DNA from: Paragorgia papillata
Taxonomy: Eukaryota; Cnidaria; Anthozoa; Scleralcyonacea; Coralliidae
Assembly: GCA_035771165.1 (NCBI GenBank)
Contig: JAWNZC010000100.1
Coordinates: 2,677,501 to 2,741,500, forward strand
Length of the DNA stretch: 64,000 nt
Direction: 5' to 3'
In this document: positions 11,701 through 24,781 of the stretch, piece after piece
How the letters are laid out: each line of letters begins with the position of its first letter
Position numbering within the stretch: the first letter of the stretch is position 1
The notes under the pieces: model-generated
Told to the model about the DNA's origin: nothing
Databases searched by the model: none
Seen by the model: only the letters and a program-made list of their open reading frames with translations
Made by a program: the position numbers and the translations under genes

Positions 11701-13335
11701 GTCACCAAGTTCAAGATCAACAAACATCATGGGATATTTACCATCGATACTGGATCAACTATCAACATTATCGACCAGAATACGTTCAATCAACAGGGAC
11801 AAAGGGACAAATCGACCTTTCCAAGACAAACAACAAGGCCTACCCATTCAACTGTACGAAACTAGTGAAAATAAAAGGAAAATCCCAAACTGTAATCGAA
11901 TCAGCAAGAAGATCTCCTTGGCAACAATCTAAATGACAGCAGTGGACGGAGGATGTCTCCTCTGCGCAAATACAGCCGAAGAATTGGGATCTGAACACAG
12001 TTACAACTCCCAAACCAACCGCCCATGACGCAGTGAAGAAGATCCCTGTCAAGGACCAAAGAGTGCAAAACATTGTACGTCGACATCCAAGTATTTTCCA
12101 AGACATGGAAAACTGAAAAACAACGAAATAAACCTAATTATTGACACAAATGTCAAGTCCGTGCCTCAACAACGAAGGAGAATACCGTTTCATCGTCGAG
12201 AGAAAGTTGAAGTTGAACTAATTCAGTTGCAACAGAAGACATAATCGAAAAGGTTCCCGACACCGAAGAAACAGATTGGATTTCACCTATTGTTATCGCT
12301 CCCAAGAAAGACAACAAAATCTGTCTGACATGATAGCTGCAAACACTGCTATTAAACGTATTCGACATCCAATTCCCACAGTAAAGGACATTTCCCTAGA
12401 ACTAAACGGTGCAAAGTTCTTCTCTGAATTAGATTTATCACAAGTGTACCATCAGCTGAAGTTATCCTCGACTAGCAGACAGATCACAACCTTCACTACT
12501 TACACTGGGCTATATCGATACAAACGTCTCAATTATGGCACCAACTCAGCAGCTGCAACATTCCAACACATCTTGCAACAAGTATTACAAGGCACCAAAG
12601 GCGCCTGAAATATTGCTGATGACATTTTGGTGTTTGGACCCACTTGTGCATCACACAGCGAAGCGTTGGAAGAATGCCTTAAACGATTGGAAGACCATGC
12701 ATGGCCTAACTCTGAACCTTGGTAAATGCCTGTTTTGAAGCATAACCTCGAATTTTTCAGCACAGATGGCGTCAGCCCAGACCCAAAGAAAGTGTCCGCT
12801 TTTACGAACAATTCCACCCCAACGACAGCAAGTGAGGTTCGTAGTCTGCTAGGAATGGCAAATTGCAGTGCGCAGTTCATTCCCAATTTCGCGCCAATCA
12901 CCTAGCCACTCCAACAACTTACACACAAAGACAGTAAATTCAAATGGGCCAGTAAGCACGAAGCTGCATATCAGAAACTGAAAAGTGCACTAATATATGT
13001 AAATAGCCCTGTGCATGATGAGCTACTTTGACACAAACAAAGAAACCATCATCCGTGATAGATGCGAGCCCCGTATGATTATCAGCAATCCTGTCCCAAT
13101 GTGCCAAAGGATCAAAGGAAGCAAAAATCATTGCCTATGGCAGTCGTGCTCTTACATTAACCGAGAAACGATACCCACAGACATAGAAGGAGGCTTTAGC
13201 CATTGTCTGGGGAATAGAACATTTCCATTTATACCTAAATGGTTCTCCTTTTACCCTATATATACTGACCATAAACCACTAGAGCTGATATACGTCAATC
13301 CCTTGTCAAAACGACCCGCGCGCCAGAATCGAAAG
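11701..13335 (+). pseudogene. gypsy protease, reverse transcriptase and RNase H
   Basis: The protease active site FTIDTGSTINIID lies near 11740-11775. The frame shifts near 11810. RT motifs at 12330-12600 include ELDLSQVYHQLKL and LNYGTNSAAATFQ. The catalytic box reads IADDILVF (12610-12635) in place of YADD and is preceded by an in-frame TGA at 12606. The connection domain (LGMANCSAQFIPNFAPIT) and RNase H (LYTDHKPLE, about 13260-13280) follow in shifting frames. Confidence 0.8.
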
Positions 13336-14785
13336 GTGGATGCTTCGCCTACAGCAATATCATTTTAAAGTTGTCTACAAAGCTGGAATAGACAACCCAG
13401 TCAATGAAAATCAACGCAGCATAGATGAGGAATACATCAATTTCATTACATGTGCAGCCGTTCCAAATGCGTTAAGCGTCAACGAAGTAAGCAAGACCAC
13501 CGAAGACGATAAAAGCCTCCGAGCATTGAGTGCAGCCATTCGTTCTGGATGTTGGGATAACGACCAACTACGACCATATAAACAGATCAAAGAGGAACTA
13601 ACAGTTGATCACCACAACAATGTGCTATTGAGACGTGCAAGAATCAGCGTTCCGACATCCCTCCGAAAACAATATAAATCGCTCACGAAGGTCACCAAGG
13701 CCAAGCCAAAACGTCGACACTTCCGCGAGAACATGTCTAGTTCCCTGAGATGGACAAAGCTGTGAAGAAAGAGCTATAGAACACTGCCTTTCATGTCAAG
13801 GCACATCACTACCAAACCCACCGGAACCACTCCAATCACTGCCAATGCCCATCTGTCCCTGGGACAAAGTCAAGATGGACTTATATGGTCCCCTCCCATC
13901 AGGACATTACGCGCTAGTAGCAATCGATTGTTATTAGAGATTTCTCAAAGTGGAAATTCTCAAATTTATTTCAGCTCAGACGGTTATTCCAAAGCTCGAA
14001 TCCATCTTTGCTCGACATGCCATTCCCTCACAAGTAACTTCTGACAACGGACCACCTTTCTAAAGTAACGAGTTCAAGCAATACATGAATACAATGGGCA
14101 TACAACACACCACACCAATACCATTATGGCCCCAAGGCAATGCTGAGGCTGAAGCCTTTGTGAAGCCTCTTGGCAAAGCTATAAGAACAGCACACCTCGA
14201 GAAACGACCATGGCAACAAGAGTTATCGAAGTTTCTCTTAAACTATCGCAAAACACCACATTCAACAGCAAAAGTCCCACCGGCTCAACTGCTGTATAAC
14301 CGTGAAGTACGAGGAAAAATACCATCATTGCCTGCTCGTCCCAAGCCAATTGACCGACACAGCGAAGCGAAGGACAACGAAGGAAAACGGAAAGCCAAAG
14401 GAAATAAATATGCAGATCAACGCCGCCATTCCCAGCTAAGCAACATAAAGGTTAGTGATAAAGTCCTAGTGAAGCAACGGAAACGTAACAAATTGTCAAT
14501 CAATTTCGCAGCTACACCACACAGGGTGGTCACAGTCAAAGGATCGAAGATCGTAGCAGAAAATAACTACCATCGCATCACCAGAAAATCATCATTATTT
14601 AAGAAAATCCCGAAAGACATTGCAGCACAGATGATGAGGATGAACAATCTATAACAGAATCACGAGCAGAACATGCCCAAGTACGACAAGAGCCTGCCAA
14701 TCAACCATCGTCAAGAAGATCAACCAGAGACCGTACCCAGAGCGAACGATATGGACAACCTATAGACTCTTCAATTATACCTTGA
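13336..14785 (+). pseudogene. gypsy RNase H end and integrase
   Basis: 13340-13680 continues the RNase H/connection (LRLQQYHFKVVYKAG) toward the integrase zinc domain. The catalytic core (about 13740-14090) is scrambled by frameshifts, though SDNGPPF-like coding is recognisable near 14040. The C-terminal half is open for 189 codons (14085-14654), with PLWPQGNAEAEAFVKPLGKA and LLNYRKTPHSTAKVPPAQLL, characteristic of gypsy integrases. A basic C-terminal tail follows. Confidence 0.8.
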
Positions 14786-14961
14786 CATTGTTTAGAATAG
14801 TATGAACTGTTAGATAAAAACCATAACCAAACTGAGCGATATGAGCAACCCATAGACTCTTAAATAATATCTTGACATTTTTTATAACGCATATGCATGA
14901 ACTTTATTTTTATTTTTAGTTTATTGTTACTGTTTATTGTTACATAATTGTTTTCTAGCGA

Positions 14962-15082
14962 TGTAGTGATTACGTCACTAGTGAGCAGTCCCAATGGGGT
15001 AGATAGTCAGCTAACCAGGAGGAAGACGACTTCAGTAATATGTAGTATGAACCACACTATTAAAGAAACCTAAAACATAACA
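14962..15082 (+). repeat. 3' LTR
   Basis: 121 bp, same length as the 5' LTR with about 7 differences. It contains TTAAAGAAACC near its end. Confidence 0.9.
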
Positions 15083-16337
15083 CTAAACTATCTTGAATTT
15101 CTTTACAAAGTGTAACGCAGTTGATAATCTTCCTGGCACCAAAGCACCAAGCGCTATCTCTTCTACAATCAACAGTTAAGCCAACACTTTTAAATAGAGA
15201 GACCAGAACAATTGCACACCAACATCCTGAGATTTTGCAAGTTACCTTTTTGTTTTTTGTTTCCTTGCACAATTATGGAGCTGCCTTATTCACTTTTAAG
15301 TTCTATTTACATAGAAGACACGTCTGACTTAATTCCCTTGAAGACATATTATGCACAGATCTGCCACTTTTTTGTTTACTTCAGAATTTCCCACAAAATA
15401 TCCGCAAGATTTTTTACTTCCGCCAAATGTTGATTAATTGTTGATTGACATTGACAGTTAAATGTTGACTGATTGGCAACAAACGCGTGTCAAGCGGGAA
15501 GAAAGCGACAACACAATAATTCATATAAGGCGTTTCTTTTCCTCCCCCCTCCCCTTCCCCCCTTTTTCTTTCCTCCTCCCGGAAAAGAAAACGCTTGATT
15601 TCAAGCTATATTTTCTTAAGTTGTTCGACGCTTCCAAATTAAAAAAAACCAAAAAAAACCCGGCACAAATTGTGTCCTTTTTCTTGCATTTCTACCACTC
15701 TTCTTAAACATCACCGCTGAGCATATTGATCGGATTTTCCATTGTCTAAATATCCTTTTGATTGGCTATTTAAAATAGTCTTTAACGCCGGGATAGATGA
15801 TTTTATTCGATATCGCGGAGAAAGTGAAAAGTAAGCGCGCGAAGGAATCGAGAAACGCAGAAGAGATATCAGACGGAGGTACATATATGGTGCATGATCT
15901 TTTACGCTCATTTCTGGAGGAAAAGAAACAACGACAAGAGTTGCGGGACCAACACTTTTTGCACTTCTTGGAACCACAAAAAATAGAGACGAAGACAGGA
16001 GGCGGGAAGAACGTTGTATAATAGGAATTTATAAGATAGTCCCTGTAGCAACGGGCGAAAGAACGCTAAAACTCACGCAAAATTTAAAGAAAACACAAAG
16101 GATCAAAACGTTAGCCTAGCTTAATCGTTATTTTTTAACTCTTGTAATCCATTTTAATCAAACTACAAGCGAGCATCCGTGAGAACAAAAAGAAAATGGA
16201 TTCGCCTGGTCAGTGCGTAGTTTGCGCAATTCCCTTAAACCCACATCTCGCGCCCAATGACTGCTCGTATAAAATTGGATCAAAATTTCTGGCCATGAAA
16301 ACATTTTGAAATTTGTTCGAAATCCGACGTGACGTCC
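15083..16337. other. no genes; pyrimidine tract at 15537-15577
   Basis: A C/T-rich run (about 15537-15577) is the only marked structure. Short open frames show no family resemblance. Confidence 0.4.
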
Positions 16338-16392
16338 AACCTCGTACCGAGGGTCTTATAGCGAGCGGAGAAAAGACCCTGGGTACGAGGTT
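16338..16392. repeat. short hairpin with 20-base arms
   Basis: AACCTCGTACCGAGGGTCTT (16338-16357) pairs with AAGACCCTGGGTACGAGGTT (16373-16392) with one mismatch and a 15-base loop. It is the core of a dispersed repeat or MITE. Confidence 0.8.
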
Positions 16393-17420
16393 CCGTGATG
16401 TCTTGTTTTAAGGTCGTCGTACTACAATATTGTCATTTAACATTACTTTTGACGATAATGGATCAGTTTTGGAATTGCATGTTGCCGCACAAGAGATCAT
16501 CTCCAATATATAGGCATTGTAGCTTGTCTAGAATATTTTCCCGTCGAATCTTCTGTCTACTTTTGGCAAGTCGGATCGTTCTTTCGATATAAGGATGTAA
16601 CAGCGTTAGAGGTGATTGCATTTTTGTTCTCCACTTTAACTGAGCTGGCTATTGGCCGGTAACCGCGGTGCAGGGTCTAACTCTGTACTTGAGCAGGAAT
16701 TGAAACAATTCTGTTTACGTGCAATGTTCCGTCTTGTCTCTTTATTGCTTTCTTGAAACTTTAGACAGCCCTTTTCCCCTCCATCGCCGGGTGATACGGC
16801 GCTGATTTGACATTGTTGAATTTCATGTTCCCGCATCAGTTACTCGAATTCATTGCTAACGAAGGCGGGGTTACGTTATCCCATTTTGAACAACTTGTGC
16901 ATGATTATAAGCAAATGATTTCGCAGTCTCTCAACCGACGTTTTGCCAATGCACGAATTATACTGATAATCATATGGAGATTCAAGGATTTTGAATGGCC
17001 ATCGACATTAAATAGGAACATTTCCCCATAAACAGGCCTGCATAAGCTACATAAAGTCGGGCCATAGTTGATGTTGTCATTCGCACCGATGTAAAGATAC
17101 GGTTTACATAATGACTGGCCAAACTTTGTATTAAGGATATTCCACGGCAAGACCACCGAGAAGAGGGATAGGCGGGCAACTGCCCTGGAGCCCGGCCCAC
17201 GTTAGGGGCCCGTACGGCCGCCTATGCATGGAGCGCCGAATCAGACTACATTATAAATTTTAAATATTCATTACGTATTCATTTTATATGATAAACTTAC
17301 ATGGTGGGACTCACGATCTGACGTAAACTTGTCAATAATGATATTCTAAAGTAATATATATGTAGAAGGTAACATACAAAAATGGCGTAACATATAATAA
17401 ACGTTCAGATTCTAATGTAG
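16393..17420. other. no genes; possible mini-element at 17170-17226
   Basis: A short GC-rich block at 17170-17226 has ATAGGCGG-type ends like the 3.0-kb MITE and could be an internally deleted relative. Nothing else is supported. Confidence 0.3.
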
Positions 17421-18266
17421 TATTTACTTTAGTTTATTGACGTACTTGCACTTCATGACAAACTTCACTTTGACGATAATTATGATCCTTTGCGCGATAT
17501 TTTATCCGATTTCCCTGGTCGCGAAAAACTGGCGGGAATTCGCGGGAAGAGTCGTAGTATTATATTTCTTTCCGAAATGTCAAACAGTCGGAGAAAGGGC
17601 TTAAATAACAGACCAAATCTCGTTTTGTTTTTCAATGCAGGAGACTGTGTAACTTCAACCCCCAACACATTAGGTATCTTCGTCTATGGAAAGTGAAGCT
17701 CTCGGAGATAAACAATTTGATGTCTTGATATTATGTATTTAGGTCGGCCCATGGATTAATGTCTTTCGACGTTATATATCGGCCGTTCTTGTGCATACCG
17801 TTATTCTTGTTCTTCAGCAGCTGCTTCAAAGTGATTCTTGGGTTGCTAGTCACTGTTTGTGTATCGTTATTAAATGCTACGACCACTGGTTCATCTTATT
17901 CGCTTGAACTTTCTACTATAACAGGAAGTGATTCGCATGTTTCATCCAGACGACGTTCAAGTACCTTTTCAGGTACAAAGTTACACCGTCTCTTGTTTCC
18001 AAGCACACCTCAACCTCGGAAAGTAACTGCCGTACTGTATCGAAAAACGAAACAAGATTTGGTCTGTTATTTAAACCCCTTCTCCGACTGTTTGACATTT
18101 CGGAAAGATATATAATACTACGACTCTTCCCGCAAATTCCCGCCATTTTTTTTGCGCCCAGGCATAGGAAATGGGATAAAAAATTGTGGATAGGAAATGA
18201 GATCATAATTACCGTTAAAGTGAAGTTTGTCATGAACTGCAAGTACGTCATAAACTAAAGTAAACA
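17421..18266. mobile_element. fold-back element with ~230-bp arms
   Basis: The left arm (17421-17650) and right arm (about 18040-18266) are inverted copies, at roughly 85% identity by eye, around a ~390-base centre. Arm ends start TTACTTTAGTTTATTGACG. Both arms carry the same inward-reading open frame containing FLSEMSNSRR and GLNNRPNLV, which is a shared repeat sequence and not evidence of a gene. Confidence 0.8.
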
Positions 18267-19141
18267 CCACATCCTGGCTCTCGGCGGCCCTGTTCCACGG
18301 TTAGCTTCATTAAGGAAAGATCTTACAATTTACAATTCCCCAAAGAGACGACCTGCTAGAGTATTAAATTTATATTGTCAAGAAAAGAAGTAAATATTCA
18401 GACACTGACATGGTTTGTCATGCGTAAGCAACGAAATTCTCGTTTTCCCATCACTAATTTCATGGCCATTAATTTCATGGCCTAAAAAGTTAATCAGACC
18501 TAGATACGATTTTAACTCACTGACGTTGGTAGGTGGAATAGACTATTTCATATATTTGGCATCGTTTTGATAACCGCGAAACTCGAAGACTGCTTGCATA
18601 ACTTAACACTTTAACATTTTCAGGCGTAAGCCATGTTCAGAAAGGCGCTTTATCAATTTACCAATTTTTTGCAGCTACGTTTCTTCTATCGTCCGAAAAT
18701 CATGATGTTTTAGAGAAGGGATACTGTATTGGAATGCAATTTTTTAAGCTTTCTCGATCGACCTCTGAAATAAAGTTGGTTTGTAGTTGGCCTTCGATCG
18801 TCTGTCGTGATCATTCTCCTGATCAACATTTGGCACTCGAAAACGAGCATGAGAGCTAGTACGGTTGAACAGAGATTTACCGCAATAAGTTAGCATGCTG
18901 GTAAAACATTATTCCTGCTCTCCGTAATTTTCTTTATCGTTTCATCTTGAAACTCAAGTAAAGTTTTTACACAAAATACAGTAACCATTCTTCGCTTCTC
19001 CTCCAAACTCCATACTGAAGGATTTTCTAATTACCCGAAGTACAAGATTACGTCACGGTTAAATTTAGGGATTCAGCGAACTCATTAGAGAGAAACCATA
19101 AAACAAAGTAGCGTTCAAAAAAAAATGGTCAGAAATAATAT
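18267..19141. other. no recognised features
   Basis: AT-rich, no supported coding or repeat structure. Confidence 0.4.
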
Positions 19142-19144
19142 TAA

Positions 19145-19561
19145 GACCTTCGCTAAACGTCGCACAATGGACGCATTTAATTCAGACGAATTAAATTCGA
19201 ATTAACTTCGTTGGCAATGCGACGTAAATGCGACGTCGAGTTAAACGTCGAATTTCAGTGGAATTTCAGTGTTTTTACTTGGATTCGTGGAGCCTGAAAA
19301 GGACTTCTGGAAAATATGGCGCCGAATTGTCACAAACAGAAGAGAAACATTTATTTTGACGTAACGGTAATCCGTCGTGTAACCCGAACACGCATGATCG
19401 TCGCATTATCCGTCTGACTCAGACAAATTTACTTGCCGGCATGAATTTAATTCGTGTGTCGAATTTAATTGAGTTATACGTCGCAGTTTCGTCGAATAAA
19501 ATTGAAACAATTAAATTCGTCTGAATTAAATTCGTCTATTGTGCGACGTTTAGCGCAGGCC
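19145..19561. mobile_element. MITE, TAA target duplication (PIF/Harbinger-like)
   Basis: Ends GACCTTCGCTAAACGTCGCA and the inverse of GGCCTGCGCTAAACGTCGCA are ~50-bp TIRs with few mismatches. TAA occurs immediately outside both ends (19142-19144 and 19562-19564), matching the TWA target duplication of PIF/Harbinger elements. The interior is rich in GACG/CGTC and AATTAAATTCG palindromes. No coding. Confidence 0.75.
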
Positions 19562-19564
19562 TAA

Positions 19565-20278
19565 TAGTTTTATGTAAAGCGATGTTAGTAAATAGATAAA
19601 TGAATGAGAACTGGCCATTTCCTCTGAGCATAAAAATATTTCGGCCCTCACAGGGAAAACACTTACGATTTTCCCGCTTCGAGTCGTCAATTGGCTCATG
19701 CTAGGAATAATGACAATCCCATATATTTTTTCTGATTTTTGTATTTTAGCTTCGGGAAATCCGAACTTGATGTTCTCATCAAGGAAACTTCATTTATCTC
19801 GCAAGTCAACCATTCTCTCAATAACAATATTCGATTGTTTCCTTTAGCACTATTTTAATTTCGGCCACTCTTCTTTATTACCTCTGCCTACTCACGCCCG
19901 CGTCCTTATATCATGTAAATATCTATCACCCTAAAGTTGTCACAAAACGTTTGTAAATTAAATTATATTTTCCCAAAACTTATTTTTGTTATTTTTATTT
20001 TTATTTTATTATCTTTTTAACAAGTTCCTGAAGGTGGTCCGAATTTTAAGAAAATAATAAATAATGTTTTAAAATTCGTTCTCGTCTAATAGCAAAAATT
20101 ATACTTCAACTCCTTTCCGATAACTGAGATCTTATAGAAAGAAAAAGTCGAAGACGTCACACGTAAGTGCATTAGGGTTCTTCTTCTGTCGGTTGGTTTG
20201 ACATGCAGTCGAACCTCTGTTATTATCCTTTGATATTTGAAACGTTTAGTAAAATCCTACTTGATGGTGTATATATTT
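19565..20278. other. no recognised features
   Basis: Nothing supported. Confidence 0.4.
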
Positions 20279-20281
20279 TAA

Positions 20282-20619
20282 GGCCCCGTTCATACTGTAC
20301 CAGATAGGCTTTCCCGCCGGCACGAAACGGCAAATAATTATGCCGTATGATACAACTCGTGATGCAACCAATCACCAAGCTCTATTCTATATTAATTATA
20401 TTTACTTCCGAAACGATTTCGATCTTCGTTCACACTGGATCTGTAACGGCACAAAAACCTATCCGATAAAAGATGCACCTCTTTCGAGATCGGAGCGGCG
20501 CAGCGGCGCTCCGACACAGAAATTGTACAGGAAGAGGCGTTTTGAGTGTGTACAGAAAGCTTATCTGGTATGGTTTTCGTGCCGGCACAAAAGTTATCCG
20601 GTACAGTGTGAACGGGACC
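20282..20619. mobile_element. MITE, TAA target duplication (PIF/Harbinger-like)
   Basis: TIRs start GGCCCCGTTCATACTGTACC and, inverted at the other end, GGTCCCGTTCACACTGTACC. TAA flanks both sides (20279-20281 and 20620-20622). Inside, GCCGGCAC and further CGTTCACACTGGA blocks repeat. The plus and minus open frames that span it are by-products. Confidence 0.8.
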
Positions 20620-21117
20620 TAAGGAAGGCAAGATTTTTACTCATTTTTCAGGTGTTTTTGTCTTCGAAGAATTATTAAACATTTCGTTACAGAAAGAACT
20701 CGGAATCCACCGAATGAAAGCTTTGGACATCCGATCCTGTTACATCGGTAGTGGCTGTGACTTGGTTCGGAGGTGGTTGTTCTAAGCTTGTGCACAAACT
20801 TTACGGTGCAGGGAATGCGGTTGCAATAACAACTATACTAAAAATATGCCTTCTAAAGCATTATAAAGATCCTTGTCAATTGCCAATTCGACATTTAAAA
20901 GAGGAGGAAATCCAGTTAATTAATATTAAAACAAGTAACGAGCATTCTACTATTAAGTTGATGTGTCATCTGGAAGTATAGTATTATATGTGTAAAGACT
21001 AGTTCCTATATAATCGCCGGTATAATTGCTGTTGATCGTCAAATCGCTGGAATCGTTAAACCGAACGATCGCTGTGAGTTGCTAGCAATCGCTGGAATTG
21101 TTTCCATATAGGCTGTT

Positions 21118-21238
21118 TTCCATTACGTCCGCTTTGCCCGCGCGGGCGGAGCGAGCTTTGAAAGTTGGAAATTTCAACTTCCAAAGCGAACTAAATAAAG
21201 CACGCCCCGTACGCTCGGTCAAAGCGGACGTAATGGAA
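21118..21238. mobile_element. small palindromic MITE
   Basis: Arms TTCCATTACGTCCGCTTTG (21118-21136) and its exact inverse (21220-21238) surround a second nested palindrome GCTTTGAAAGTTGGAAATTT (from 21155). The element sits in a stretch unusually rich in CGATCG/GATCGC words (21010-21680), which may be an older repeat that it split. Confidence 0.75.
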
Positions 21239-22085
21239 TGGAACTTATGATCGCTCGCGTTTATTGTATGCCAGAGCATGCTTCAAAATGATTCAGCAGA
21301 CGTTATATCAGATCTCGAGCCATTGGTCAAATTGGTCACTGAACCGGTGAAAGTCTATATGACGTACGCGCATCGGCGACTCACGCAAACACGCTTCCCA
21401 AAGAAGGAGACTGGCGGGGTCTTGTTGCTGCAAATAAATCGATTAGTTTTTCTATATCTTAAAAAAAGATAGCTCAACCAGTACAATAAACAAAGAAAGC
21501 ATCGTTTCTTGGTTTGCAAAATTTTCCAAGAAGGGCAATGGCAAGGACTCTAACACACACACTTTGCCTGCATGATTGATAGATAATATATTCTTTTTTC
21601 AACTGACTACCGTTTGATTGCTCGATCGCGCGATTGTATATCTAAATGATCGCTCGCGATCGTTTATAATTGTTCACGATCGTTGGCTCGCTATAAGTGT
21701 TTCAATTAGGTCACCGTCGATTGCTCTGGAACGTTGGTTATCAATGGCCATTGTCGAAGATTATATGGAAACCAGGTTAAAGACAATCAGCTTTTTTGAT
21801 GAGCTGCACTGTTAGAACTTACGCACTCTCTCCGTGTTTTATTGGATAACAATTAGGAGTCCAGACCGTCTATTTTAACGTTACTCTGGCTTTGAAAGTT
21901 TGTGAACGTAACTTAAAATGTTACTGTTCATGACTCAATGTTTCCACACTCCGATCTATCCGAGTAAAGAGTAAATATTGTTGTAAAGATATATCTATAC
22001 CCTCTTTAATTCAATCACCTAGCTCCATTAAATTCTTTAACAGGGATATATCTTAGCTCTGAATAAAAGAGAGATATCTTCTACC
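21239..22085. other. GATCGC-rich interval, no genes
   Basis: Words CGATCG, GATCGC and GCGATC recur at 21600-21690; otherwise nothing is supported. Confidence 0.35.
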
Positions 22086-23418
22086 CAGTTGGCTGTCGAC
22101 TGTTTCTTCAAAAGCTGGGGAAAATATGTAAGTTTCAACCTCAGAAAATGCTCATGAATGTTGAATAATTTGACAAAGAATGAAAGAATAACGTTTCAAG
22201 GCATTAAATACTGTTAACAGATAATGTCTTTCAGCCGTTGCTATGACAACTGTAACGTTTCAAAATGGCTGTAAATTTACATTTAATTAATTTATTTCAA
22301 AAACGAGTTCGTTGATCCCCAATATTTTTGCCTTAAAACATTTCGTTAAATTTAAGTAATCAATAGGCAAATTTTAATAAATTCTGTAGAACCAATTTTT
22401 TTTATCGAAGAAAAAGTATGGTTTTCTATTTTTCAAAAAAATTAGATCTACAGAATTTTTAATACATCTTAATTAATATTGATTACTTAAACTTAAGGTG
22501 GCTCCATATAGTTTCTAGAGAAATGGAAAATACAAGCTTGCGAGTCCAAAACACGTGCATAAACAATTCGGAAAAGGAATAAAACTAAATGTTATGCATA
22601 GTTAAACATTCTGACAATCAAAAGCTGTTACCAAATAAATAGCAACAGTTGTTACTATGGCAACAATGACGTTTCAAAATGGCTGCCAATTACCCTTCAA
22701 ACTTATTTAATTCGAAAGAAACTTTGGTGACCCCATTTTTTTTTCATTAAAACGTTTCTTGAAGTATGAGCAACCAATGGGCCGATTTTAAAAAAGTCTG
22801 TAGAACGAATAATTTTTTTTTCTTGGAAAAATCATGTTTGTTAATTTTTTTAAAATTTGGATGAACAGAATGTTTTTAAAATCGGTCTACTAATTAATCA
22901 CACTTTAAGAAAAAAAAAAATGAAAATGAAAAAAAAAATGGGTTTCTTTCGAATTAAATAAGTTTGAAGTTAAGGGTAATTGGCAGCCATTTTGAAACGT
23001 CATTGTTGCCATAGCAACAACTGTTGCTATTTATTTGGTAACAGTTTTTTATTGTCAGAATATTTAACTATGCACAACATTTAGTTGGGGTTTTTTTTCC
23101 GAATTGTTTATGCACGTGTTTTGGACTCTCAAACTTGTATTTTCCACATTTCAAGGCACTTTAATGCAAAAAAATCGTGGTCACCGAACTAGTTTTCAAA
23201 ATAAATTGGACTGAATGTAAATTTACGGCCATTTTGAGACGTCACAGCTGCCATTGCACCGGTTGAAACACATTATCTGTTACCAGTATTTGATACTCTG
23301 AACGTTATCCTATATACATGTTAGTTTCACCCTTTTCCGAAATATTCATGAGCAGTTCTGAGCTTGAAACTTGAATTGTTTCCACATTTCAAGAAACATT
23401 AGGAAGTCACCTTAAGCC
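22086..23418. mobile_element. compound 1.3-kb fold-back element
   Basis: Nested inverted repeats: outer arms about 22086-22290 and 23215-23418, inner arms about 22500-22760 and 22920-23165. Two further small hairpins lie at 22350-22495 and 22740-22910. Both share a TCTGTAGAAC motif. CTTAAGGTGGC occurs at the junction near 22493, and the inverse of CTTAAGGTGAC at the right end (23405-23415), so at least two copies of one family appear joined or nested. No coding. Confidence 0.75.
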
Positions 23419-24781
23419 CACCAATATTTTTAAGTATCTAGTGAGTAAATTTTTTGTCGAAGTCCAAGCAATCAGAAAAGTTTGTCAAAAATAAGTCCTT
23501 TACCTATATTGCTATCTTACCCTCTTTTCAACTCCGAGAAAACCAAGAAAAACTTGTCCATGTTTCCACAGTGAACTTTTTTCCTGATTCTTCACTTTCC
23601 ACAAGACTTCTTGCGTCATATTTCTTGCCTGAATTGACAACTTTAATTCGGAAAAATTGCCCAGTAAACGATAACTGAACTTCATACAAACGCCCCACCG
23701 GTAATTGTATGACAAAACGTTCATCCACGGAGAAACTAGTGAAGAAGTAGAGGAAGCTGCCTGATTATGTTTACGGTAGACGAGTCGATAACCTATAAAA
23801 TAAATAAAGATAAACTTAACTAGAGCACATCAGAAACATTAGGCAACCAATGTGCCTGTAAGCCCACTGAAGGTGCAAATCTTGCCATGCGTGGAATTCA
23901 CTTACGCGAGAGGAGAAAAGCAATGCGAAAAAGATTCTGCAACCTTTGGGATGAACTGCAGCACATCCTACTGAGAATTTCAGTACTCGTAAATAAGCGA
24001 ACAACAGAAGGTGATTAAGTTGCGAAATCGCTTTGGTAACCAACAACGCTTTCTTCATAATTTTTGTAAAAAAAAAAATGACTCCTTTCTAATATACTTA
24101 CGTATAGTACCACTATACGTATTTAGGTTTTTATGTATGTATTCACTGTTATAGTAAAGCACGTGCGCGATTAGTGCACAATTACATGCAATACTTTTTC
24201 GTATTTAGTCATTTCAGCATCGCGAAATAAAATCACACAAAGTGTTATTATAACTACAGTATACCGCAAGGCGTCAAACGACAAGGTTTTCAATCACGAA
24301 TGGACTGACTGAGTGAGTGCTTGTTTTGCTTCGAATTAAGATCCTTCTGAAATCTGAAAAACCTTTCAGCTATTGCTTTAAATGTTGACCTGTTGAGCGC
24401 TCGGTCATGATGTCTTAACTATCCGTTTAAATATTGTACAAACATGTACAAAGAGAAGTTTAAATTCAAAAAGTGTGTTACGGTTTGGATTAGCGATTTG
24501 TTTGGAGTTTGTGTAAAAGCTAGAATTAACAATAGAGGGCATTTGAACATTAATGATTATTGTTAATTAACCACGATATTTTCCAAGTGAGCAAAAATGC
24601 ATAAAAAATAACCCTATCGATTCACAAAAATACGCAGTACACTCTAACGCGCTTCATATGATAATCGACACATTACCGATTTTATTAATGGCTGGAAAAT
24701 TAATAAACTAATCTATTTTATAAAATAAATGCTAATATTTTACCAGATTATCTATTATATTAAGTATGTAGACATGTTTTC
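23419..24781. other. no recognised features
   Basis: Apart from a tiny palindrome TACGTATAGTACCACTATAC near 24100, nothing is supported. Confidence 0.4.

Larger units (their letters stand above)
10742..15082 (+). mobile_element. Ty3/gypsy LTR retrotransposon (Mag-like), degenerate
   Basis: Two 121-bp LTRs (10742-10862 and 14962-15082) begin TGTAGTGATT and end ACATAACA. Between them lie gag, protease, RT, RNase H and integrase in the gypsy order, all on the plus strand with many frameshifts and stops. Flanks CAAAA and CTAAA could be a mutated 5-bp target duplication. The putative primer-binding site just after the 5' LTR reads TTGACGACGAAG, where TGG would be expected, so it is probably mutated. 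No polypurine tract is evident before the 3' LTR. Confidence 0.9.

Noticed and set aside
20340..20678. 112-codon gene
   Set aside because: It lies inside a MITE bounded by TAA duplications and reads across its TIR.
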